DNA of 64,000 bases from Mucilaginibacter pedocola (GCF_002013915.1 NZ_MBTF01000006.1:62001-126000); one strand, 5' to 3'; shown: positions 8,929-18,060, counted from the stretch's first letter. Translations and numbers: made by a program. Notes: generated by a model from the letters alone, not told the origin.

Positions 8929-9510
8929 ATGAACAAAGATTTGCTTATCCAATTCCTGCAAACCGGCGGCATTGCATCGCATGCCATTGCTGTAGAAATT
9001 GCAGAAAAGTTTCAACATAAAACCATCATCAAAAATCAGCCACAACTCGTGGAGGGTAAAGTGTGTGATGAGTATTTGTTTTTGGAACAAGGTTTTATGC
9101 GCGCCTTTGCGCATGATACCGAGGGTGCCGAGGTAACTACCAATTTATTTTCGCCGGGGCAGATGGTTTTTGAGGTATCATCATTCTTCAACCGCACGCG
9201 CTCTAAAGAAAATATTGTAGCACTCACCGATTGTGCAGGTTGGTACATCACCTTTGCCGAGTTGAACGGGCTTTTCCATTCGCTGCCACAATTCCGCGAG
9301 TTCGGCCGCTCCGTATTGGTGAAAGGTTTTGCTGAGTTTAAAAACCGTGCGCTGAGCATGATAACCGAAACTGCCGAGGAGCGCTATGCTACCTTATTAA
9401 AAACAAATCCTGAAATATTTCAGCATGCCGCGTTAAAACACATCGCCTCCTATTTAGGCGTTACCGATACCTCGCTTAGCCGCATCCGTAAGGAGTTTTC
9501 AAAAAAATAA
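8929..9510 (+). CDS. Crp/Fnr family transcriptional regulator
   Basis: A 193-aa protein with a cyclic-nucleotide-binding-like beta-roll (about residues 30-115; EYLFLEQGFMRAFAHD, SPGQMVFEVSSFF) and a C-terminal winged helix (HIASYLGVTDTSLSRIRKEF). This short form is common in Bacteroidota, where ligands are mostly unknown. There are no clustered cysteines for an Fe-S cluster, so it is not an FNR-type oxygen sensor. An 18-bp perfect palindrome begins 13 bases after its stop, and one half of that sequence (TCTTGCC) recurs at 8917-8923, just before its own start, suggesting autoregulation and control of the next gene. Confidence 0.9.
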   Translation: MNKDLLIQFLQTGGIASHAIAVEIAEKFQHKTIIKNQPQLVEGKVCDEYLFLEQGFMRAFAHDTEGAEVTTNLFSPGQMVFEVSSFFNRTRSKENIVALTDCAGWYITFAELNGLFHSLPQFREFGRSVLVKGFAEFKNRALSMITETAEERYATLLKTNPEIFQHAALKHIASYLGVTDTSLSRIRKEFSKK

Positions 9511-9523
9511 CAAGCGGTATATT

Positions 9524-9541
9524 TCTTGCCAATTGGCAAGA
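9524..9541. promoter_or_regulatory. 18-bp perfect palindrome, candidate operator
   Basis: TCTTGCCAATTGGCAAGA is a perfect palindrome between the Crp/Fnr gene (stop at 9510) and the membrane protein gene (start at 9590). Crp/Fnr proteins bind two-fold symmetric sites, and the half-site TCTTGCC occurs again at 8917-8923 upstream of the regulator. A terminator role is unlikely because no T-tract follows directly. Confidence 0.55.
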
Positions 9542-9589
9542 TGCCGGCGTTTTTTATACCCCACATTTGCTTTATAAAAATTAAGCAAA

Positions 9590-10285
9590 ATGGAAACTTT
9601 ACCACTTTATGTGCCGGTAATATTTATCGCCACAACTATACTCACCCTCGTGCTGTTTTATAAGGCAACGGCATTTTCAAAACCGGTTATTATCCTCACA
9701 CTCACCTGGCTGGCCATACAGGCCGCATTAGGACTCAGCGGTTTTTACCTCAACGAGAGCACTACACCGCCAAGGTTCGGGCTGGTGTTATTGCCGCCCA
9801 TGGTATTTATTGCAACGCGCTTCCTCACCCAAAGCGGGAGAAGCTATATCGACAGGCTGGATATCAGAACGCTTACGCTGCTTCACATCACCCGCATACC
9901 GGTAGAGCTTACGCTTTACTGGCTATTTGTGCACAAAGCCGTGCCGCAGGTAATGACTTTTGAAGGCCGCAACTTCGATATCCTATGCGGCATTACCGCA
10001 CCTATAGTTTATTACTTTGGTTTTGTAAAACCAGTGTTTGGCAGAAAAGTATTGTTGGCATGGAATATCATCTGCCTGCTTGTACTGGCCAACATAGTAA
10101 CAACAGCAGTACTTTCAACCCCGCTACCATTTCAACAATTCGGGTTCGAGCAACCAAATATTGCGCTGTTTTATTTCCCTTTTGTTTGGCTGCCCGGCTT
10201 TTTAGTGCCCGTAGTATTGTTCTCACATTTGGTAGCCATTAGACGATTAATGACTAAAAGGGCTGCACCACAAACTCAAATTTAA
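9590..10285 (+). CDS. Hypothetical polytopic membrane protein
   Basis: A 231-aa protein made of about six or seven hydrophobic helices (for example LYVPVIFIATTILTLVLFY near the N-terminus and FYFPFVWLPGFLVPVVLFSHLVAI near the C-terminus), with a positively charged end (RRLMTKRAA). I do not recognise a family. It follows the Crp/Fnr gene in the same direction, 79 bases downstream, with a perfect palindrome in the gap, so the regulator probably controls it. Nothing in the sequence suggests a transported substrate or an enzymatic site. Confidence 0.75.
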   Translation: METLPLYVPVIFIATTILTLVLFYKATAFSKPVIILTLTWLAIQAALGLSGFYLNESTTPPRFGLVLLPPMVFIATRFLTQSGRSYIDRLDIRTLTLLHITRIPVELTLYWLFVHKAVPQVMTFEGRNFDILCGITAPIVYYFGFVKPVFGRKVLLAWNIICLLVLANIVTTAVLSTPLPFQQFGFEQPNIALFYFPFVWLPGFLVPVVLFSHLVAIRRLMTKRAAPQTQI

Positions 10286-10341
10286 GCGCGGCGAACGGAC
10301 CTATCTTAAAACAACAATATCATGCTTTGGAAGCTATGAGT

Positions 10342-10366
10342 TCCCCCTTCAGGGGGTTAGGGGGCT
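10342..10366. repeat. Dispersed GC-rich palindromic repeat, third copy
   Basis: TCCCCCTTCAGGGGG followed by TTAGGGGGCTT matches the core of the elements at 856-882 and 935-961. It lies in the short gap between the membrane protein gene and the convergent lipocalin gene. Its hairpin could act as a shared terminator. Confidence 0.75.
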
Positions 10367-10384
10367 TTGGCTTTTACTTGGCAC

Positions 10385-10918
10385 CTAAACCCACTCCAAC
10401 ATATCCACATCAAAACCTATCCCTATAGCACGGTTTATAAATTGCGCTTTTATTTCATCGGGCAAGGTGGTTTCGCGCGAGAGTACCCACAGGTATTCGA
10501 GGTTGTTGGTGCATACCAACGCATGGCGGTATTCGGGGTCTATATCTATCACATTATAATTGGCATAAAACGGCCCGAAGTATGATACCTTCAGCATGGC
10601 CACATCCTCTGCACCAACAAATTTCATTTTGCCGGTTGCACGTATGGTTTTATGCTTTTTGTAATTGTAGCCTGTAGTAACCACTCTTATATTACCGTAG
10701 GCATCTATTGAATAATCTTCTGTAACGTGCTTCAAATCCTTTTCTATGCGGCTTTCAAACCGGGCCAGCTCATACCATTTGCCCAGGTAGCGGTTAATGT
10801 CGAAATTCTCAACAGGCGTTGCCCATTCGGGAATATCGCGCCTGGTTAATAATTTATAAGCAACAGCCGCAACGCCTACACCCGCGGCCGCAGCAATAAG
10901 CAGTTTTTCTTTTTTCAT
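10385..10918 (-). CDS. Lipocalin family protein (Blc-like)
   Basis: A 177-aa lipocalin. The family signature G-x-W is present as RYLGKWYELARFE at about residues 44-56, followed by the beta-barrel strands (YGNIRVVTTGYN, YNVIDIDPEYRHALVCTNNLEYLWVLSRE). The N-terminus has one hydrophobic segment (LLIAAAAGVGVAAVAYKLL) without a lipobox cysteine, so it is probably anchored by an uncleaved helix, unlike E. coli Blc, which is a lipoprotein. Bacterial lipocalins bind lipids or fatty acids in the envelope and are often stress-induced. No operon partner is evident. Confidence 0.88.
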   Translation of the reverse strand: MKKEKLLIAAAAGVGVAAVAYKLLTRRDIPEWATPVENFDINRYLGKWYELARFESRIEKDLKHVTEDYSIDAYGNIRVVTTGYNYKKHKTIRATGKMKFVGAEDVAMLKVSYFGPFYANYNVIDIDPEYRHALVCTNNLEYLWVLSRETTLPDEIKAQFINRAIGIGFDVDMLEWV

Positions 10919-11060
10919 TCACTATAAAAGGCTTACGCTTATTTTTTGTTTGAAGAAAATAAAGCAACTATTTTAATTTTAACGCATTATACCAAAACCT
11001 CCCGGCCTTCGTTTAAAAGCAACGCCCAATTTTAACAGTAGTATCGGATTAATTAACCCA

Positions 11061-11091
11061 TTTGGAAATGCTACTTTTTGTGGTATCTTTA
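11061..11091 (+). promoter_or_regulatory. Bacteroidota-type promoter upstream of the 11135 gene
   Basis: TTTG at 11061-11064 and TATCTTTA at 11084-11091 are separated by exactly 19 bases. This fits the -33/-7 consensus TTTG-N19-TAnnTTTG with one mismatch. Transcription would start near 11098, giving a leader of about 37 bases. Confidence 0.65.
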
Positions 11092-11134
11092 CGTACCAGT
11101 TAATTTTACTATATCCGGGCGAAAAAAATCTTAA

Positions 11135-11746
11135 ATGAGATATCTTTTTTTAGTTCTTCTGTGTGCACTCAACCTCACCGCCAATGCGCAGTGGTGGCGC
11201 TTAGATTTTAAGAAGCGTGAGCGCCTTCAGGCAATTTCGTCTCCCAAGGGTTTAATCATACTTCCACGCCATGGCAAGCCCAAAAATCTGCAATTTAGTA
11301 ATGCTCTGCCCATGAGCGCTTACCTATTGCTGGAGCGCGAAAAAGCGGTTATGAAAGCGGCACAGCACCATATGCGTTTCCACCAATATTACGAGGCCAG
11401 CTATAATTTCAGTGCCCTTGCCGAACTTTATGTAATGGAGAACCGCCTCTCGGAAGCTAAGTGGTATTACCTGCAAAGCCTCCTGCTATCAAGGCGGCAG
11501 GGCGACCAGTGGCACACTTTTAAAAACCTATCTGCCCTGGGCCTGATAAAGGCCGACCTGGGTGATATTGGGCAAGCACAACAAGACCTTTCTGAAGCGC
11601 GTAGCATTGCTGTTGCTATGGGGCGAAAAACAGATGTTGTGGATGTAGACGCTAAGATATACTACGTTAGAACTAATAAAATTTGGCTGCCAAAGTCTGA
11701 ACTGCGCTATGCAGATGCAGCCGAATTGCCTGTGAAAATAAAATAA
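11135..11746 (+). CDS. Secreted TPR-like protein of unknown function
   Basis: A 203-aa protein with a signal peptide (MRYLFLVLLCALNLTANA, then QWW). The region from about residue 75 to 170 has the helix pattern of tetratricopeptide repeats (ASYNFSALAELYVMENRLSEAKWYYLQSLLLSRR, then NLSALGLIKADLGDIGQAQQDLSEA). I recognise no specific family. TPR proteins of this size usually act as periplasmic scaffolds. It has a well-formed promoter of its own and is followed by the Prc-type protease gene in the same direction after a 200-base gap. Confidence 0.75.
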   Translation: MRYLFLVLLCALNLTANAQWWRLDFKKRERLQAISSPKGLIILPRHGKPKNLQFSNALPMSAYLLLEREKAVMKAAQHHMRFHQYYEASYNFSALAELYVMENRLSEAKWYYLQSLLLSRRQGDQWHTFKNLSALGLIKADLGDIGQAQQDLSEARSIAVAMGRKTDVVDVDAKIYYVRTNKIWLPKSELRYADAAELPVKIK

Positions 11747-11946
11747 TCGTCTGCTTGCCGCGTTTATGTAACATTTACGTAAAATGCGGGTCGTATAATT
11801 AAAACAACCCAAACATTATTGTAATATTGATTATTCAATATATTAGCGGGATGGCTTAGCGGCTGTCTCTTTTTTTATTAGCAGAGTTAAAACAGGCACA
11901 AGTATTGATGTTGCACCTTCATCCCGATCTAAAGACTGTAAAAGAT

Positions 11947-14079
11947 ATGTCGAAAAAACTTTATTTAATGCTGGTGTTAGCCGCTGCGCTGGCCTGCAAT
12001 GCATCCCCATCTAAACCAACGCCGATGAAAAAGGCGGGCCCTAACGATCTGCAGCCCGATGAGCAGCAGAGCGTGGTGATGAAAACCGTGGCTGGTATGG
12101 TGGGTAGCTACAACTATAAAAAGGTACCCCTTAACGATTCTATTTCGGCAATTATTTATACCGAATACCTGAAGAAGATAGACGAGAACCATAACTACTT
12201 TACCGCCGGTGATGTAAAGGAATTTGAGCAATACAAAACCGTATTGGACAACGATATTAAAAACGGCGACCTAAGCCACGTATTCTATATCTTCAACGTG
12301 TTCCAAAAAAGGTACACCGAGTATGTGAATTTCTCATTGGCGCAGTTAGGCAAATCGGTTGATTTTAACAAGAACGATACATTTACTTACGACCGCGAGG
12401 GCGCGCCTTACGCGGCATCAGATAATGAACTGCATGAGCTTTGGGCCAAACGCGTAAAGTACGACCTGCTGAACCTGAAGCTTGCCGGTAAAGAAACCGA
12501 TGCCAATAAAGAGACATTGAAAAAGCGTTACAGCAACCTGCTGTCGCAATCGAACAAGTTGAACAACCAGGACGTGTTCCAGGTATTTATGGATGCCTTT
12601 ACCGGGGCTATCGATCCGCATACCAATTACTTTATACCATCGGCTGCGGCGGCTTTCAATATCGATATTTCGCGCTCGCTTGAGGGTATAGGTGCTACGC
12701 TGCAATCGCAAAACGAATATGTTACCGTAACCTCTATCGTTCCGGGCGGCCCTGCCGACAAAAGCAAGCAGTTAGCCGTTGACGAACGCATAGTTGGCGT
12801 TGCACAAGGCAAAACAGGCGAGTTTCAGGATGTTGTAGGCTGGAGGATAGAGAACGCTATAGCACTTATCCGCGGTACAAAAGGTACTACCGTGCGCTTG
12901 CAAATATTGCCAAAAGGTACTGCCAACGGTAAACCACGCGTACTGGAATTGGTGCGCGAGAAAATTATCCTGAAAGATATTTCGGCCAAGAAAGAGATAC
13001 GCAACTATAACTACAACGGTAAAAACGTTAAGATAGGCATTATCAATGTGCCTGCCTTCTACCTCGATTTTAACGATTATAAATCGGGCAACCCTAACTA
13101 TAAAAGCACCACACGCGATGTGAGGCTGATATTAGATACGCTGAAAAAAGAAGGCGTTGACGGCGTGGTATTAGACCTCCGCCAAAACGGCGGCGGCTCA
13201 TTAATGGAAGCTACCGAACTTACCGGCCTGTTCATTAAAACCGGTCCCGTAGTACAGGTGCGCGACCCGCGTAATTCTATAGAGGTTGAAAAAGACGACG
13301 ATCCGGCAATTGCCTACGGTGGCCCGCTGGCTGTATTGGTTGACCGCTTTAGCGCATCAGCATCGGAAATTTTCTCGGGTGCTATTCAGGATTATGGCCG
13401 AGGCTTAATCATAGGTACCCAAACTTATGGTAAAGGTTCGGTACAACGCATTATCGATTTAGATGAGGTGATAAACCCGTCGATCAAAGAGCGCCTTGCG
13501 AAACTGATGGGTAAAAGCACTTCTGTTGCTACCGGCAGCCAAAACAAATTTGGGCAGCTGAATCTTACCATAGGCAAGTTCTACCGCATCAGCGGCGGTT
13601 CTACCCAGCATAAAGGCGTACTGCCCGATCTGGAGTTCCCGTCGGTTATCCCTATGGATAAATATGGTGAGGATACCGAGCCATCGGCTATGCCTTACGA
13701 TGTTATCCCGAAAACAGAATATACCAAAATTGGCGACTTCACCACCGTATTACCACAGTTGAAAAAGCTGCACGACCAACGCATGAGCAGCAGCGACAGC
13801 TTCAAATACCTGATGGAAGACATTGCCGAAATGAAGAAACGCGATGCCGAAAAAAGCGTAACGCTGAACGAAGCGCAATTAAAACAACAACGCGATGCCG
13901 ACGAAAAGAAAGCATTCGATAACACCAACCTGCGTCGTATAGCATTAGGTTTACCAGCCTTAACCAAAGGCCAGGCCAAACCTAAAAACGAAGACCTCGA
14001 CTTCCTGAAGCGCGAAGCAGGCCAGATACTGACGGATTATATTACACTTGATAATAAGGTGTCAACCATTATAAAATAA
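11947..14079 (+). CDS. prc: C-terminal processing (tail-specific) protease, Prc family
   Basis: An S41 serine protease that cleaves periplasmic proteins from their C-terminal tails. Starting at the ATG at 11947 the protein is 710 aa with a lipoprotein signal (LVLAAALAC). A PDZ domain lies at about 240-330 (SLEGIGATLQSQNEYVTVTSIVPGGPADK). The catalytic residues fit E. coli Prc spacing: Ser471 in SASASEIF, Asp482 in AIQDYG and Lys496 in TYGKG. The DUF3340-like C-terminal region follows. A longer frame begins with TTG at 11905 but would spoil the signal peptide. It is monocistronic, with a terminator at 14101. Confidence 0.93.
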   Translation: MSKKLYLMLVLAAALACNASPSKPTPMKKAGPNDLQPDEQQSVVMKTVAGMVGSYNYKKVPLNDSISAIIYTEYLKKIDENHNYFTAGDVKEFEQYKTVLDNDIKNGDLSHVFYIFNVFQKRYTEYVNFSLAQLGKSVDFNKNDTFTYDREGAPYAASDNELHELWAKRVKYDLLNLKLAGKETDANKETLKKRYSNLLSQSNKLNNQDVFQVFMDAFTGAIDPHTNYFIPSAAAAFNIDISRSLEGIGATLQSQNEYVTVTSIVPGGPADKSKQLAVDERIVGVAQGKTGEFQDVVGWRIENAIALIRGTKGTTVRLQILPKGTANGKPRVLELVREKIILKDISAKKEIRNYNYNGKNVKIGIINVPAFYLDFNDYKSGNPNYKSTTRDVRLILDTLKKEGVDGVVLDLRQNGGGSLMEATELTGLFIKTGPVVQVRDPRNSIEVEKDDDPAIAYGGPLAVLVDRFSASASEIFSGAIQDYGRGLIIGTQTYGKGSVQRIIDLDEVINPSIKERLAKLMGKSTSVATGSQNKFGQLNLTIGKFYRISGGSTQHKGVLPDLEFPSVIPMDKYGEDTEPSAMPYDVIPKTEYTKIGDFTTVLPQLKKLHDQRMSSSDSFKYLMEDIAEMKKRDAEKSVTLNEAQLKQQRDADEKKAFDNTNLRRIALGLPALTKGQAKPKNEDLDFLKREAGQILTDYITLDNKVSTIIK

Positions 14080-14100
14080 GGTAATACCATATTGATTTTG

Positions 14101-14129
14101 AACGCTCATCCGAAAACCGGTTGAGCGTT
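14101..14129 (+). terminator. Terminator after the Prc-type protease gene
   Basis: AACGCTCA at 14101-14108 pairs with TGAGCGTT at 14122-14129, and the right arm runs into a T-rich stretch (TTTTATTTTTG). It lies 22 bases after the protease stop codon. Confidence 0.8.
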
Positions 14130-14140
14130 TTTATTTTTGT

Positions 14141-14290
14141 AGAGACGCAAGATATTGCGTCTCCCGTTTGCAAATCCAATATGCTTTGCGTTGTTGCCCG
14201 TCCTGCGGGAGACGCAACATTTTGCGTCTCTATATTAAAAAACCTTTGCGCTCTTTGCGTTTTTCCTCTGCGCCCTTTGCGGTAAAAATC
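14141..14290. repeat. Two dispersed repeats: GAGACGCAA-type palindrome and TTTGCG-type element
   Basis: From 14141 to 14231 the sequence AGAGACGCAA...TTGCGTCTCCCG is mirrored by CGGGAGACGCAA...TTGCGTCTCT, giving nested inverted repeats. Immediately after, 14241-14290 carries CTTTGCGCTCTTTGCGTTTT and CTCTGCGCCCTTTGCGGT, which closely resembles the block at 61521-61561. Both look like non-coding dispersed repeats of this genome. They fill most of the 250-base gap between the protease and exonuclease genes. Confidence 0.75.
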
Positions 14291-14330
14291 TAACCACCAA
14301 ACCAATCGCCACAATAACGGTTATTCCCTT

Positions 14331-15446
14331 ATGGCGAAACCACTCCTCGAATTTACCGACCGCGGCATATACTGCCCGCAGGGCCGATTTTACATCGACC
14401 CCTGGAAACCGGTAGACGATGCAGTGATAACCCATGCCCATGCCGACCATGCCTACTTTGGGCATAAAAATTATTTGGCGCACCACTTGTCTCGCGAGGT
14501 AATGTTGTACCGCCTGGGCGATATCAACCTGCGCACCATCGAATACGGCGAAACGGTTACCAAACACGGCGTAGATATTTCCATGTATCCGGCAGGGCAT
14601 GTGATCGGCTCAGCGCAGATACGGGTGGAATACAAAGGGCAGGTATGGGTAGTAAGTGGTGATTATAAAACTGAGGATGATGGCATATCTACGCCATTCG
14701 AACCGGTAAAATGCCACCATTTTATTTCGGAATGTACCTTCGGGATGCCCGTTTACACATGGAAACCGCAAAGCCAGATATTTGCAGATGTGAACAACTG
14801 GTGGCGCGGCAATCTGCAAAACGGCGTGGCTACCATTATTGTGGGTTATTCGTTGGGTAAGGCGCAGCGAATCCTGCAAAACCTCGACCTGGGTAACGGA
14901 AAGGTATATACCCATGGTGTGATAGAAAATACCAACGAAGCCCTCCGCCGGAATGGCGTAATATTAAATCCAACGGAACGCATAACCTTTGAGTCATCAA
15001 AAGAAGAAATGCGCAAAGGCATCATATTAGCACCGCCATCATCAGTAGGTACGCCATGGATGCGCAAATTTGCGCCATACAGCTTTGGCTATTGCAGCGG
15101 CTGGATGGCCATACGCGGAGCCAAGCGTCGGCGGGCTGCGGATAGGGGCTTCGTAATGTCGGACCATGCTGATTGGAACGGCTTGGTGAGCGCCATTGAT
15201 GCTACCGATTGCGAATGTGTTTACCTCACGCATGGTTACACCGCATCGTTCACCCGCTACCTTAATGAAATTGGCTTTAATGCTAAAGAGGTTCATACGC
15301 TGTACGGTGGCGAAGAAGAAGATGCCTCGCCCGAACCAACCGCCGATGAGCGGGAGAAAATAAAAGCAGATGAAGCCCCTGCCGAAACAGAGGATGTAGC
15401 AGAAGTAATATCCTTTGCTGAAGAAAAAACGGAGGACGCCGAATGA
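14331..15446 (+). CDS. Ligase-associated DNA exonuclease (metallo-beta-lactamase fold)
   Basis: A 371-aa MBL/beta-CASP-like protein with the metal-binding motif HAHADH (in VITHAHADHAYFGHK, about residue 36) and further ligands in YPAGHVIGSAQI and SDHADWNGL. It matches the exonuclease family encoded beside bacterial ATP-dependent DNA ligases, related to SNM1/Artemis-type nucleases. The C-terminal 50 residues are acidic and low complexity (EEDASPEPTADEREK), an extension beyond the catalytic domain. It overlaps the ligase gene by four bases (ATGA), so the products probably act together in DNA end repair. No helicase or phosphoesterase partner follows. Confidence 0.93.
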   Translation: MAKPLLEFTDRGIYCPQGRFYIDPWKPVDDAVITHAHADHAYFGHKNYLAHHLSREVMLYRLGDINLRTIEYGETVTKHGVDISMYPAGHVIGSAQIRVEYKGQVWVVSGDYKTEDDGISTPFEPVKCHHFISECTFGMPVYTWKPQSQIFADVNNWWRGNLQNGVATIIVGYSLGKAQRILQNLDLGNGKVYTHGVIENTNEALRRNGVILNPTERITFESSKEEMRKGIILAPPSSVGTPWMRKFAPYSFGYCSGWMAIRGAKRRRAADRGFVMSDHADWNGLVSAIDATDCECVYLTHGYTASFTRYLNEIGFNAKEVHTLYGGEEEDASPEPTADEREKIKADEAPAETEDVAEVISFAEEKTEDAE

Positions 15447-17059
15447 AAGCCTTCGCCCAACTATTCCTCTCCTTAGATGAAACCAACAAGACCAACGAAA
15501 AGGTAAAGGTTTTAAAAGAGTACTTTACTAAAGTGCCGGATACGGATAAGATGCATATGCTGGCCTTGTTTACCGGCAGGCGGCCCAAACGGCAGATTAA
15601 TTCCACACTGGTACGCACCTGGGCCATGGAAGCATCCAATATACCGGCATGGCTGTTCGAAGAAAGCTACCATGTGGTAGGCGACCTGGCCGAAACCATG
15701 AGCCTGCTAATGCCCGAGAGCCAAAACAGCAGCAGTAAAACCCTTACCGAATGGATAGCGGAAATAAACGCCCTTGCCGACAAAACCGAAGAAGAGAAAA
15801 AGGATTGGCTATTATCATCATGGGCCATGCTGGATAGCCAGGAGCGATTTGTATTCAATAAACTGCTTACCGGTAGTTTCAGGATAGGGGTATCGCAAAG
15901 TTTGGTGATAAAAGCTTTGGCCGATATAACCGGTATTGAAGCGCCCGCCCTTACCCACCGCATAATGGGCAGCTGGATGCCCGAAGATTACACCTACGAA
16001 CAACTGGTGCAGGAGCAAACCGCATCGGATGATATATCGCGCCCTTACCCCTTCTTTTTAGCTTATCCTATACAGGAAACTTCCGAAAAACGCAAATCGG
16101 CACAGGAGGTGGGCGATGCATTGGGCAACGCGGCAGACTGGCAGGCCGAATGGAAATGGGATGGCATACGTGCGCAGCTCATCAAACGCGATGGGCAAAT
16201 ATTCATTTGGAGCCGCGGCGAGGACTTGGCGACCGAGAAGTTCCCCGAACTGCACCCCTTTTTGGAAGCACTGCCCGATGGTACTGTATTGGATGGCGAG
16301 ATATTGAGTTTTCAGGATGGTTTGCCCATGTCGTTCAGTGTGCTGCAAACCCGCATCGGCCGCAAAAACCTTAGTAAAAAAATATTAGCAGATAGCCCCG
16401 TGGCGCTTATTGCTTACGATTGTTTGGAATACGCGGGCGAGGATATACGCCATAAAACACAATCGGATAGGCGGGTGATATTGGAGCAATTGCAGCAGGC
16501 AACGCCTTTCTCGGAAGTGTTCCGTATATCGGCATTAATAAATTTCGGGAGTTGGGAAGAATTGGAAACAATCCGGGAGCAGTCGCGCGCCATGATAGCT
16601 GAAGGCATTATGCTGAAACGCAAAAGCGCCACCTACCAGGTAGGGCGTAAACGCGGCGATTGGTGGAAATGGAAGATAGACCCCTTATCTGTAGACGCGG
16701 TAATGGTGTATGCCCAAAAAGGCCACGGCCGCCGCGCCGACCTATATACCGACTACACCTTCGCCGTTTGGGACGGCGATAAACTGGTGCCTTTTGCCAA
16801 AGCCTACAGCGGGCTTACCGATGCCGAGATAAACAAGGTGGATTATTTTGTAAAGCGCAATACCCTGGAGAAGTTTGGTCCGGTGCGTACGGTGAAGCCG
16901 GAGTTGGTTTTTGAGATAGGGTTTGAGGGAATAAATAAATCGAACCGCCACAAATCGGGTATTGCCTTACGTTTTCCGCGTATATTGCGCTGGCGGCACG
17001 ATAAGCCCAAAGAAGAAGCAGATACCATAGAAAGTTTAAAAGCTTTGTTGAATGAGTAG
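15443..17059 (+). CDS. ATP-dependent DNA ligase
   Basis: A 538-aa ligase. Motif I is EWKWDGIR, with Lys238 as the adenylation site. The later motifs are visible as WSRGEDL, DGTVLDGEIL, IAEGIMLKRKSATY and WWKWK. The N-terminal 200 residues form the DNA-binding domain typical of the longer bacterial LigB/LigC-like class. It is not a LigD, since no polymerase or nuclease domain is fused. It is translated from a start overlapping the exonuclease stop. The usual four-gene cassette also has an Lhr-type helicase and a PdeM-like phosphoesterase. Both are absent here, and the next gene is an unrelated transporter on the other strand. Confidence 0.94.
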   Translation: MKAFAQLFLSLDETNKTNEKVKVLKEYFTKVPDTDKMHMLALFTGRRPKRQINSTLVRTWAMEASNIPAWLFEESYHVVGDLAETMSLLMPESQNSSSKTLTEWIAEINALADKTEEEKKDWLLSSWAMLDSQERFVFNKLLTGSFRIGVSQSLVIKALADITGIEAPALTHRIMGSWMPEDYTYEQLVQEQTASDDISRPYPFFLAYPIQETSEKRKSAQEVGDALGNAADWQAEWKWDGIRAQLIKRDGQIFIWSRGEDLATEKFPELHPFLEALPDGTVLDGEILSFQDGLPMSFSVLQTRIGRKNLSKKILADSPVALIAYDCLEYAGEDIRHKTQSDRRVILEQLQQATPFSEVFRISALINFGSWEELETIREQSRAMIAEGIMLKRKSATYQVGRKRGDWWKWKIDPLSVDAVMVYAQKGHGRRADLYTDYTFAVWDGDKLVPFAKAYSGLTDAEINKVDYFVKRNTLEKFGPVRTVKPELVFEIGFEGINKSNRHKSGIALRFPRILRWRHDKPKEEADTIESLKALLNE

Positions 17060-17092
17060 AGCAACGGCGATTGGAAAAAATCCGCCGGCTGG

Positions 17093-18058
17093 TTAAGCAA
17101 AATTTACAATAGCCCATAACGATACCCCCGAAACCAACAACCAAAGCATGGTACCTTGCAAGAGTGGTTTAATGCCCACCTGTTTTACCGCCTTAAACGA
17201 TAGGCTGGTACCGATGAGGAATAGCGTCAGAGTAAGCCCCGCTTTTGATGCCGCTGTTAAATAAGGCACTAAGGGTTTCACAAAGGGTAAAAAAGTATTC
17301 ACCAGCATAGCCAGCACAAATAGCGCTATGAACCAGGGGAGTTTAACCCGCTTGTTCCCTCCGCCATATAATAATGCAGCGCCGAAAGCTACGGGTATTA
17401 TCCAAAGCGCGCGGGCAAGTTTTACGGCGGTGGCTACCTGCAAAGCTTGTTCGCCATATTTGGCGGCTGCGCCTACTACCGAGCTGGTATCGTGTATGGC
17501 AATGGCGCACCATAAGCCAAACTTTGCCTGCGAAAGGTGCAACGCCTGCCCTACAGCCGGAAAAATGAATAAGGCTGCCGCGTTTAAAACAAACACTGTA
17601 CCCAACGCTACCGACACCTGTCTTTTATCGGCAGCAATTACAGGCGAAACGGCGGCTATGGCACTACCCCCGCAAATTGCCGTGCCGATGGTGATGAGCA
17701 GCGAGGTTTTCTTATCGGTTTTAAATAACTTCCCCGCCAGTAAGCCAACTAACAATACGCCTGTTATGGATGCTACGGTAAATATTAAACCCTCCCGGCC
17801 AGCCTGGGCGGTGCTGTATATATTCATCCCGAAGCCAAGCCCTACAACAGCAGCCTTTAAAAGCCAATTGGTGGCTTTGTGCGTGAGCTCCGGCTCGGGG
17901 TTCTCTGCAAATTGTGCAAGTACTATTCCTGCAAACAGTGCAATAGGTGGCGTTACTACCGGCAGCAGGCAAGCAAGGGCTACAACTGCGTAAATTACCT
18001 TTCGGGTATTTGCAGGGGGTATAAAAACAGTATCGGGGTGTGCGGTAATCGTATCCAT
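17093..18058 (-). CDS. yeiH: YeiH-family putative sulfate exporter
   Basis: A 321-aa polytopic membrane protein of the YeiH/UPF0324 family, with about ten helices. Characteristic segments are GLGFGMNIYSTAQAGREG, TAICGGSAIAAVSPVI and AIHDTSSVVGAAAKYGEQAL. The family is annotated as a putative sulfate exporter, but direct evidence is thin. It lies downstream of, and in the same direction as, a LysR regulator, a pairing known from yeiH/yeiE in E. coli. An 8-7-8 inverted repeat sits three bases before the start codon. Confidence 0.9.
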   Translation of the reverse strand: MDTITAHPDTVFIPPANTRKVIYAVVALACLLPVVTPPIALFAGIVLAQFAENPEPELTHKATNWLLKAAVVGLGFGMNIYSTAQAGREGLIFTVASITGVLLVGLLAGKLFKTDKKTSLLITIGTAICGGSAIAAVSPVIAADKRQVSVALGTVFVLNAAALFIFPAVGQALHLSQAKFGLWCAIAIHDTSSVVGAAAKYGEQALQVATAVKLARALWIIPVAFGAALLYGGGNKRVKLPWFIALFVLAMLVNTFLPFVKPLVPYLTAASKAGLTLTLFLIGTSLSFKAVKQVGIKPLLQGTMLWLLVSGVSLWAIVNFA

Positions 18059-18060
18059 TT

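Noticed and set aside
14141..14231. Possible CRISPR-like array in the GAGACGCAA repeats
   Set aside because: The copies are inverted and nested with no regular spacers; no cas gene is near.
17328..17993. Plus-strand frame of 221 codons opposite yeiH
   Set aside because: It is antisense to a well-supported membrane protein gene; no signal, motif or start context supports it.
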